From Glaciimonas sp. (lineage in GTDB: Bacteria > Pseudomonadota > Gammaproteobacteria > Burkholderiales > Burkholderiaceae_D): 64,000 nt of DNA. Position numbers and translations under genes: made by a program. Shown piece by piece: positions 57,161 through 64,000 of the stretch. Below the pieces are notes generated by a model. That model did no database searches and was not told where the DNA came from. It saw only the letters and a list, made by a program, of their open reading frames with translations. Position 1 is the stretch's first letter, and each line of letters begins with the position of its first letter. The DNA is taken from assembly GCA_012927585.1 (NCBI GenBank), contig JABBOY010000006.1:186001-250000 (forward strand), given 5' to 3'.

Positions 57161-60100
57161 TTAACCCAGTTCTATCAAACGCCCGTCGACGGTAATTAAC
57201 GCCGATTTCAGGGTTTTGTCACCAAACACCAGCGCGCCTGCAGCGCGGTAACCGGCCAATTGCTCCTGATAGGCGGCGCGTTCGCTGTCGAGGTAATTGC
57301 GCTTGTAATCGAGAATCCAGACTTCCTTATCAAAGACGACTACGCGATCCAGCCTGAGTAAGTTTGCACCCTGCAGAATTTCCATTTCGTTGCGGGCGCT
57401 GTGATATTGCGATGGATCGAAAAAATGCTCCAGATGGGCTTGCGATAGGATGGTGTCGGCGTGGGCGCGGATGGTTTTCGCCAGCGTGGCGGTGCAATGC
57501 AACCAGTCGGCGATGGCGTTTGCAGCAGGAATCACGATGGGCCAAGTGGCGGCATGAGTCAGGCGTTCCAGTAGCGTGTGCAGCGCGATGCCTTCAGCGA
57601 TGGCGATGGCGTCTCCGCCGGTGCTGGCCGGTTGTGTGTTGATGGGCGCGGACAACAGCGGTGGATGGTAGACCTGTAAAGTGAAGCTGTCGGTGGCAAT
57701 TAGACTCGGTGCGGGTGCCAGAATCTCATCTGCCGGAATGTACGGCGCGTGTTGCAATCGGTGGTACCAACTATCGACGGCGCTGCCATCAGGTTGCGGG
57801 TTTTTCGCGCTGGCTACGCCACTGACAATCAGGATTTGTTTGGCGCGGGTGGCGGCGACGTACAGCAGATTCCAGTCTTCCTGCTGTTTGAAGTTTTCTT
57901 CTGCGGCGAACAGCGGGTCGCGTGCTGCGCCGCGTTCGCTTTGGCGACCAAAGACCGAGAAGTGGGTCGGTGCCGCAGAATCTTGCGGCCAGTCGCACAG
58001 CACGCCCATATCGTCGCGGGCCGGTTCGCTGTGATTGGCGTCGAGCAAGACCACGATCGGCGCTTCCAGCCCTTTGGCACTGTGAATGGTCATGATGCGC
58101 ACCGCGTCTAGTGCAGCGTCGATACCGGCTTCGTCGGGCGCGTCGTTGCCTGCATTATTTTGCAAGGTGCGCAGCGCATCGATGAATTTCGGCAAGCTCG
58201 GATAGCGGCCTGCATCGAGATTCAGGGATAGCTCGATAAAAGCTTCGATATTGCCGATCACCTGATTGCGCACCAGCGGCTGCACAGCCTGTGCGGTGCG
58301 TGTAATTAGTTCGCCTTGATGCAAGATGAGGTCGAGCAAGTCGTGTACCGGTAATTGCGGCGCAACGCGCAACCAATGTGCCAGCAAGCGTTCGGCGCGC
58401 ACTAGCGGCTCCGATGTTCCTGCGCTTGCAAGAGATTGCAGGCGATCCCACCAACACTGTTCGGTACACTGCGCCAGCGCAATCAAGTCGGCATCATCAG
58501 CATTGAATAACGGTGATTTCAATACATGCGCCAAGGCCAGATCGTCGCCGGGCGTGATCAGAAAATTCAGCAGCGCAATCAGGTCGAGGATTTCCAGCGC
58601 GCTTAATAAGCCGCCGCGACGGTCGGATGCGAATGGAATCCCGGCAGCGCGCAACGCGCCTTCGTAAGCGCCGAGATGGGTGCGTTTTTTGACCAGCAGC
58701 ATCACGTCGGACCAGCGCACCGGCACCTTGCTCTGTACGCTCAGGGTGTGTTTGGCGTGCAGAATCGCTTGCGCCACTGCATGCCCTTCATCGCGCCGGC
58801 GCGCATCCTCTTCTTCATCGCGTGGGGTGCTGAACGGGTCGCGGATCATGACGGTCATTGCGGCAACGGATTTTTCACTGGCAACGCGCTGGATCAGCGG
58901 CAAACGCCAGACCACGCCGGATTGCGCGGCCAGCGTGGTTTGCGGCCTGAAAATCGGGTTGTATGTAAAGCTGGTATTGAGCGCGGCGACGATGGTTGTG
59001 GCATTGCGCCGGGTCTGATTAGTGCGCAGCAACGCCGCGCCTTGCGCTGCCAAGTATGCGCTGGCCGCTTGAAAGACACGCGGTTCGGCACGGCGGAAGC
59101 GGTAAATCGATTGCTTGGGGTCGCCGACGATGAAGATGCCGGGTTTGCTATCGTCGTCGCCGTATGCGTTCAGCCAGCCTTGCACGATGTGCCATTGCAG
59201 CGGGTTGGTATCCTGGAATTCGTCCAGCAGGATTTGCTTGTAGCGCGCATCGAGCCGACTTTGCAAATAGGCTGCATGTTCTTCGTTGGAGAGCAGCCGG
59301 TACGCTTGCCATTCCAGGTCGGCGAAGTCGAAAACGCGGCGTTCGGCTTTGATCGCTTGATAGCGTTCCAGATACGCGGCCCCGGCAGTAAACAGTGCGG
59401 CATTGATGGCGAGCACTTGCGGCTCGAAACTACGGCGCTGCAACTGTAATAGCGCTGTACTTAAGCTGATAAATTCGCGCTCGAATGTTTCGCCGCCGTC
59501 TTCTCCCAGATTGGTTTCGATAACCTTGAACAATTGCCCGCGGCGATGGTCGTTGCCACGCGGCGCGCCTTTGTCGTCGCACAACTGGTTCAGCAATTGG
59601 GCGAAATTATCCAGGCTGGCGCCAGCAGTCAGCGCGCTTTCGATGCTGCGTGCGCGCTCTTGATTGCGCTTTGTTGCTTGCCCCAGCAGCCAGGCGATGT
59701 TTAGCAAGCGTTTGTTTAGCGCTGCGTCATTCCATAATTCTAGCCGCGCATCATGCTCGGCATCGTCGCCGCACAGCGCGCGCAGCCATTGCAGTGGCAA
59801 CGGCTTTTGTGATGGGTCTTGCTGTTGCGTGCTGGCCCACCATTCGGCGCGCTTGCCGACGAAAGCGTCCAGCAGTTTTTTGGTATTGAAGTCGCCGAGG
59901 TTGTCATACAAAACCAGCAGCGCAGCCTTCAGTTCGGCATTGCCGTCATCGTTGACCGATTGCATGAAGGTGCTGTACGCCTCCGACAGCAGTTCGCCGG
60001 TGGCGTCGCTCAGTGCGTAGCCGTGCGGCACGCCGGACGCCAGCGGCGCAATCTGGATCAACTTTGCAAACCAGCTATGGAAGGTGTCAATCGATAGTGC

Positions 60101-60529
60101 TTGCGGGCTGGAGAGTACCCGTTCATACAGGTCGCGTGCGGCCGGGATCGCTTGCTGCGCATCCTGCGGCGACAAGCCGCGTTCTTCCAGCAGCGTGCAT
60201 ACCGCGGCTTCCGGCAGCAAGGCTACATCGCGCAACAGCGACAACAAGCGTTCGCGCATTTCCTGCGCGGCCTTGCGGGTGAAGGTAATGGCCAGCAATT
60301 CAGCCGGTGCGGTGCCGGCCAGCAGCAGGCGCAACATGCGCGCTACCAATAGCCAGGTTTTGCCGCTGCCAGCACAGGCTTCCACCACCACCGATTGGCG
60401 CGGGTCGCAGGCGCTGGCGATGAATGCTTCTGCGTTGACTGGACATTGATTGATTTCGTAAGCGTGCGGAGCTGCGCTCGGATTTACGTTTAAATCGGTG
60501 TCGAAATCCATGTCTTCCATATTTTCCAT
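57161..60529 (-). CDS. addA: AddA-type UvrD-family helicase/nuclease
   Basis: Double-strand-break repair enzyme, 1,122 residues, the AddA-like half of an AddAB complex. Walker A VVVEACAGSGKTWLL (about residue 50), motif Ia AITFTRKAAQEMRERL, Walker B LLDEFQDTNPLQW, VGDPKQSIYRFRRAEP, VRIMTIHSAKGLEAP, VAATRAKQILIVSG, and at the C-terminus a PD-(D/E)XK nuclease with LDRVVVFDKEVWILDYKRN. The ATG overlaps the addB stop (TAATG), giving tight coupling. The frame is open further upstream inside addB but that part is not expected to be translated. Confidence 0.92.
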   Translation of the reverse strand: MENMEDMDFDTDLNVNPSAAPHAYEINQCPVNAEAFIASACDPRQSVVVEACAGSGKTWLLVARMLRLLLAGTAPAELLAITFTRKAAQEMRERLLSLLRDVALLPEAAVCTLLEERGLSPQDAQQAIPAARDLYERVLSSPQALSIDTFHSWFAKLIQIAPLASGVPHGYALSDATGELLSEAYSTFMQSVNDDGNAELKAALLVLYDNLGDFNTKKLLDAFVGKRAEWWASTQQQDPSQKPLPLQWLRALCGDDAEHDARLELWNDAALNKRLLNIAWLLGQATKRNQERARSIESALTAGASLDNFAQLLNQLCDDKGAPRGNDHRRGQLFKVIETNLGEDGGETFEREFISLSTALLQLQRRSFEPQVLAINAALFTAGAAYLERYQAIKAERRVFDFADLEWQAYRLLSNEEHAAYLQSRLDARYKQILLDEFQDTNPLQWHIVQGWLNAYGDDDSKPGIFIVGDPKQSIYRFRRAEPRVFQAASAYLAAQGAALLRTNQTRRNATTIVAALNTSFTYNPIFRPQTTLAAQSGVVWRLPLIQRVASEKSVAAMTVMIRDPFSTPRDEEEDARRRDEGHAVAQAILHAKHTLSVQSKVPVRWSDVMLLVKKRTHLGAYEGALRAAGIPFASDRRGGLLSALEILDLIALLNFLITPGDDLALAHVLKSPLFNADDADLIALAQCTEQCWWDRLQSLASAGTSEPLVRAERLLAHWLRVAPQLPVHDLLDLILHQGELITRTAQAVQPLVRNQVIGNIEAFIELSLNLDAGRYPSLPKFIDALRTLQNNAGNDAPDEAGIDAALDAVRIMTIHSAKGLEAPIVVLLDANHSEPARDDMGVLCDWPQDSAAPTHFSVFGRQSERGAARDPLFAAEENFKQQEDWNLLYVAATRAKQILIVSGVASAKNPQPDGSAVDSWYHRLQHAPYIPADEILAPAPSLIATDSFTLQVYHPPLLSAPINTQPASTGGDAIAIAEGIALHTLLERLTHAATWPIVIPAANAIADWLHCTATLAKTIRAHADTILSQAHLEHFFDPSQYHSARNEMEILQGANLLRLDRVVVFDKEVWILDYKRNYLDSERAAYQEQLAGYRAAGALVFGDKTLKSALITVDGRLIELG

Positions 60530-63282
60530 TACCAAGCTCCCTTGCGGCACAGGCCGCGCACATCGCAATATTGGCAGACCGATTCGACGCCGTTGGCCGG
60601 TAGCGGTGCGCCATCTGCTATGGCTTGCATGTGGATTGCGATGTGTTGTTCCAGTGCGATTTTCCAATCGGCGTAATCGGGTGCGATTGCTGCTCCGGTT
60701 TTGCCTTTGTTCGCTTCTAGCGCGACATACTGCGCACTGGCAACGGGTGCGTCGGACAATATGCCGTAGAACGGCAATTGCAGGTCTTCGCCGTTTTTCA
60801 ATTTGGCTTTCAGGATGGATGCTTCGCTGGTCTTGTAATCAAGCACTACGCGTTCGCCGTCTGCGGTTTCGTCGATGCGGTCGATGCGGCCTTGCAGCAG
60901 TATTGAACGCTGCGTTTCGCCTTGCTGCCAGGACAAAATCTTCTCGAACCATTGTTCGCCGATGACGAAATTCCAGCCTTCCGCTTCGTGTCCGTTGGCC
61001 CATTCGAGATAGGCTGGGATCACTTTTTGCCAGCGGACGGTGTAACCGAGCGCGGCGGCATTTTTGCCCAGAATGGGTTCGAACGCTTGCGCCGAAATGC
61101 GGCGCAGCAGGTTTTCGCGCTCCGGTAGCGGTAGCGGATTAGCTTGGTCGCGCAGGGTGTCGTGATAGGTTTTCAGAATCGCATGCAGCCAGCCGCCGTA
61201 ATCGCGTTTCTCCGGCATCTCGGATAATTCATCCAGTGCATTCAGGCGCAACATGCGCGCAGCAAAAAATTGATAAGGGCAGGCCAGCAAGCTGTTGTAG
61301 CCGCTGGCGGATAATTTTTGCGGCGCAAGTGGTGCGGCTTTTGGCGCCGGCATGCTTGGCAGTGCAGATAGCAATTGTCGGATCGGCAGTGCGCTCTGGT
61401 GTATCGGTAATGGTGCTTTGTTATGCCGTGCCAGCGTTAGTTGCAACCGTTCGATCCAGGCGCTGACCGCATTCGGTTCGCCGTTCTGGTGCGCTTGCCA
61501 GGTCAGTACGACTTCAGGATTGGCGCTGAGTAATTCGGTAAAGTCCCGCAATTGCTGGCGTTGTCGGCTTTCGCGGGTTTCCAGACCGAGTTCGCGCCGC
61601 ACCGCATTGGCGAAGAACAGGGTTTCCTGCGGCTGCGATGGCAAATGTTTGGCGTCGGCACCGACTAGCAACACTGCGTCGAAACTGCGCAGGCGCGCGC
61701 CGTTGAGCGGCAGCATCACGACTCTGGTGTCGGAATTGGCCGCCACGAACGGCGCCGCTTCGAGTTGTATGTCGATGAAAGCGCGCCATTCGGCAAACGC
61801 AAAGGTTTCAGCTAGCGCCGCGCATTCTTTCTGCAGCGATTCCAGCACGGCCAATACTTGTTGCCCGGCTGCGTCAGCCGCTAGCGCGACTTGCATATCG
61901 AGCGCAACCAGCATGTCGCAGGTGGCAATCAGCCAGGCGGCCAATGTCTTGCGGCCGCTAAACGTGACGGCCTGCTGCGCTACCCGGCGCAGGCTGATTT
62001 GCTCGGCTGGGTTGCTGACCAAAGCGGCACTGGCCGCATCCCATCCGGCCAGCACATTGGCGCGCCGCAGCGTGCGCTCGATCGTCATCAATTGCGCGGG
62101 TTTGTCTGCTAGCGGCGCAAATACATAAGGCGATTTCAAGAAATCCAGCAAAGCCACTGTCTCGGCCCGCGACGACACGACTTCAAACCAGGCCGCAAGC
62201 GCTGCGGCGGCGCGGGTGGTGGAGAGCTTCCAGCCGGTTTCATCGCTCACACATATTTGCGCGCGTTCCAGCAAGGCCCGAATGCGCCGCGCCACAACGC
62301 GGTCTTGCGCCACGATGGCAAGACGGGATTTGCCTTCCTGCAGCCAGTCGACAATGGTTTGGGCCGCGTGCAAGGCTTCGTCTTCCAGGCTGCTGGCGCC
62401 GTAGAGCGATATGTGCGACATCGGTGACATTTGCGGGTATTCAGCACTTTCTGGTGCGTCAAATATACTGGTAATGCTGGCATCTTTCTCCGCATGTATT
62501 TCCTGCCATGCAGATGCATACTCCTTATTTATTGTAGATTCGTTCCAGTCGAGAAAGAGTTGCAAGACCGGCTGGCGCGCCGCATAGGCGCTCAAGAATG
62601 TCGCCTCTTGCGGGCTCGGTGCTACCGGGCTGATCCAGACCAGCGGCTCACGCGCCTGAGCGGCAAAACGCAGTAATCGCAATAGGTGAGCGGCGCTGGC
62701 ATCGTTTTGCGTCAGCTGGCTCTTCCAGATGGTCCACACCAGTTGGGTTTCGTCCGACAACAGCTGGCGTGCCGGCGGCGATAGCTCGGCTAACGCCGCC
62801 TGCCAGTTTTGTTCCAGGGTATCCGGTTCGGCCTGGAGTGCCGGCAGCAGCGCTTGCGTCAGTTCATCCGATAGCGACAGCAGGGTTTGCGCCAAGGGCA
62901 GCAGGTCGGTATTGCGTTTGGCAGTGAATAGTTTTTTCAGCCACGCATGCTGCCGCAGCCCGCTATACAGCGCCATCAGGCGTTCGCTGTCGTGTGCAAT
63001 CGCAGGCTCGGCCTCCTGCGGCAGCAATAATTCGAGCCAGGTGGTCGGTGTCGTGATGCGCGGCGGAATGAACGCACACTGCAGGACTTGTGCCAGCGCG
63101 GCCTTGAGTTGCAGCGCATGGCCGTAGGTCGGCACTATTACGCACAGCGCAGACAGGTCGGGTGCTTGCGACCCGATTTGCTGCGGCAGTAATGCGCTTT
63201 CTGCCAGTCGGCGCAGCAGTACGCGCGCCGCGTGGCTCCAGAAATGGGCGGAAGGAGGAATCAGAATAGGCTGGAGTGACAT
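60529..63282 (-). CDS. addB: AddB-type nuclease with iron-sulfur cluster cysteines
   Basis: Partner of AddA, 917 residues. The N-terminal part is an inactive helicase-like fold (SALCVIVPTYGHALQLKAALA; VLLVGADAKHLPSQP). The C-terminal nuclease has LLACPYQFFAARMLRL, RIDRIDETADGERVVLDYKTSEA, and closes with VCQYCDVRGLCRKG. The four cysteines (ACP and CxxCx5C) fit the [4Fe-4S] staple of AddB. The start at 63282 is assigned by similarity; no strong ribosome site. An internal stretch around residues 255-275 (NESTINKEYASAWQEIHAEK) is described among the rejected items. Confidence 0.88.
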   Translation of the reverse strand: MSLQPILIPPSAHFWSHAARVLLRRLAESALLPQQIGSQAPDLSALCVIVPTYGHALQLKAALAQVLQCAFIPPRITTPTTWLELLLPQEAEPAIAHDSERLMALYSGLRQHAWLKKLFTAKRNTDLLPLAQTLLSLSDELTQALLPALQAEPDTLEQNWQAALAELSPPARQLLSDETQLVWTIWKSQLTQNDASAAHLLRLLRFAAQAREPLVWISPVAPSPQEATFLSAYAARQPVLQLFLDWNESTINKEYASAWQEIHAEKDASITSIFDAPESAEYPQMSPMSHISLYGASSLEDEALHAAQTIVDWLQEGKSRLAIVAQDRVVARRIRALLERAQICVSDETGWKLSTTRAAAALAAWFEVVSSRAETVALLDFLKSPYVFAPLADKPAQLMTIERTLRRANVLAGWDAASAALVSNPAEQISLRRVAQQAVTFSGRKTLAAWLIATCDMLVALDMQVALAADAAGQQVLAVLESLQKECAALAETFAFAEWRAFIDIQLEAAPFVAANSDTRVVMLPLNGARLRSFDAVLLVGADAKHLPSQPQETLFFANAVRRELGLETRESRQRQQLRDFTELLSANPEVVLTWQAHQNGEPNAVSAWIERLQLTLARHNKAPLPIHQSALPIRQLLSALPSMPAPKAAPLAPQKLSASGYNSLLACPYQFFAARMLRLNALDELSEMPEKRDYGGWLHAILKTYHDTLRDQANPLPLPERENLLRRISAQAFEPILGKNAAALGYTVRWQKVIPAYLEWANGHEAEGWNFVIGEQWFEKILSWQQGETQRSILLQGRIDRIDETADGERVVLDYKTSEASILKAKLKNGEDLQLPFYGILSDAPVASAQYVALEANKGKTGAAIAPDYADWKIALEQHIAIHMQAIADGAPLPANGVESVCQYCDVRGLCRKGAW

Positions 63283-63614
63283 GTGGTTCGGGCTGCTGGG
63301 AGCGGAAAGAGAGGGAAGAATTTTGCGTGAAAAACCACTTTCATGATGTATTTTATGCGAGCGCCGTAGGCGCCTGCGGATATAATCGCAGCGCTGCACG
63401 ACATTTCGCTCCAAAATAGGTTATTATTTCAAACATCCCCGCCGTATTATTCCTTGCCACACATTTCAAAAACATTGAATTTAAGCACAACGACTCAACT
63501 TCATTGATGTAACGATGAAAGCGTTGTCAGTAGGTGACGAATAATGCAGGCCAGCCTGAACGCATCCCATAAGCAGCGCCATTTACCCTTTTATCCCGGC
63601 ATACCGAGGAATCC
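63283..63614. other. Divergent intergenic region between addB and trxA
   Basis: About 330 bases. I see no gene; the left part is antisense-open but not protein-like, the middle is AT-rich (around 63405-63490) and probably carries the trxA promoter. Confidence 0.4.
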
Positions 63615-63941
63615 ATGAGCGAAAACATTAAACATATTACCGATGCATCCTTTGACGCGGATGTATTAAAATCCGACAAACCCGTACTGGTCGATTTTTG
63701 GGCGGAGTGGTGCGGCCCCTGCAAAATGGTGGCTCCGATCCTGGAAGAGGTCGCCAAGGAATACGATGGCAAGATCACAATCGCCAAAATGGACGTTGAC
63801 GCCAATCAAGTCATCCCGGCTAAATTCGGCATTCGCGGCATTCCGACGCTGATTTTGTTCAAGAACGGCGTCGCTGCAGCACAAAAAGTGGGTGCAATGG
63901 CAAAAGGCCAGTTGACCGCGTTTGTGGACAGCAACATTTAA
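63615..63941 (+). CDS. trxA: Thioredoxin 1
   Basis: Cytoplasmic dithiol reductant for ribonucleotide reductase, MsrA and others. The 108-residue protein has the redox motif [14 protein letters not shown] (Cys33 and Cys36) and [14 protein letters not shown] with the cis-proline. AGGA precedes the ATG. In many betaproteobacteria rho follows trxA; the window ends before that can be checked. Confidence 0.97.
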   Translation: MSENIKHITDASFDADVLKSDKPVLVDFWAEWCGPCKMVAPILEEVAKEYDGKITIAKMDVDANQVIPAKFGIRGIPTLILFKNGVAAAQKVGAMAKGQLTAFVDSNI

Positions 63942-63950
63942 TAATGCAAG

Positions 63951-63978
63951 CAGCGGCGATGCGTTCGCATCGTCGCTG
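63951..63978 (+). terminator. Possible terminator hairpin after trxA
   Basis: CAGCGGCGATGCG pairs with CGCATCGTCGCTG (one wobble) around a very short loop. No T-run follows within the window. Confidence 0.4.
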
Positions 63979-64000
63979 ATGCATACAGCTCAGTTAGATC

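Noticed and set aside
62460-62530. Sequence inside addB resembling the dispersed repeat (GGAGTATGC and AATACATGCGGAG on the minus strand)
   Set aside because: The head and part of the palindrome match copy C spacing, but the region is in-frame coding sequence and the similarity is short; chance cannot be excluded without a profile search.

Overview
The window looks like chromosome of a betaproteobacterium, most likely Oxalobacteraceae (Herminiimonas/Collimonas/Janthinobacterium-like). This is inferred from the gene order yebC-purD-hemF-nadD-rsfS-rlmH-maf-rng, the Calvin-type class II aldolase next to pgk and pur genes, the AddAB-type nuclease pair, and moderate GC. I saw no tRNA, rRNA, CRISPR array, transposase or phage gene. 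Gene density is high, and many genes overlap by 1-8 bases (ATGA, GTGA or TAATG junctions).

Layout. 1-7.6 kb: the start of ilvE (cut by the window edge) is divergent from the exporter pair azlCD, followed by pgk, fbaA, purE, a GFA-domain gene, purC and a Sua5/YwlC gene. 7.6-18.5 kb: a mixed set holding an SGNH-hydrolase lipoprotein, a SemiSWEET, OmpW, an alcohol dehydrogenase/aldehyde dehydrogenase pair (AlkJ/AlkH-like), a flavin reductase, msrA, a HIT protein, cfa, pdxH, a hemerythrin-like protein and tcdA. 18.7-25.7 kb: the minus-strand housekeeping block yebC to rng. 26-27.9 kb: an EamA permease and an atypical SDR.

27.9-46 kb is a copper-resistance island. Reading leftward it holds a Cys-rich leader gene, cusC, cusB, cusA, cusF, a membrane protein coupled to an ATP-grasp-like enzyme, a stand-alone DsbD N-terminal domain, a Met-rich periplasmic protein, a Tat-exported multicopper oxidase, a DUF411 protein with a frameshifted tail, a DUF2933 protein and a CopA ATPase. 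The cusRS-type two-component genes read rightward. A broken czcE-like gene lies between the two arms. Two homologous copies (about 119 bp) of a copper-type promoter/operator sit at 33.2-33.3 kb and 43.7-43.8 kb. Together these genes would oxidise Cu(I) in the periplasm, pump it from cytoplasm to periplasm (CopA), and expel it across the outer membrane (CusCBA).

46-64 kb: quinone oxidoreductase, a DUF4136 lipoprotein, pepN and fbp. Next comes a light-signalling set (heme oxygenase bphO, phytochrome kinase bphP, a receiver, a second receiver without DNA-binding domain, and a PAS kinase fragment without ATPase domain). The window ends with the addA/addB nuclease-helicase pair and trxA.

The most notable non-gene signal is a dispersed intergenic repeat of about 70-75 bp. 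It has a GGAGTAT head and, in the best copies, a CCGCATAT-N3-ATATGCGG palindrome. Six copies lie across the window in both orientations, all in intergenic DNA.
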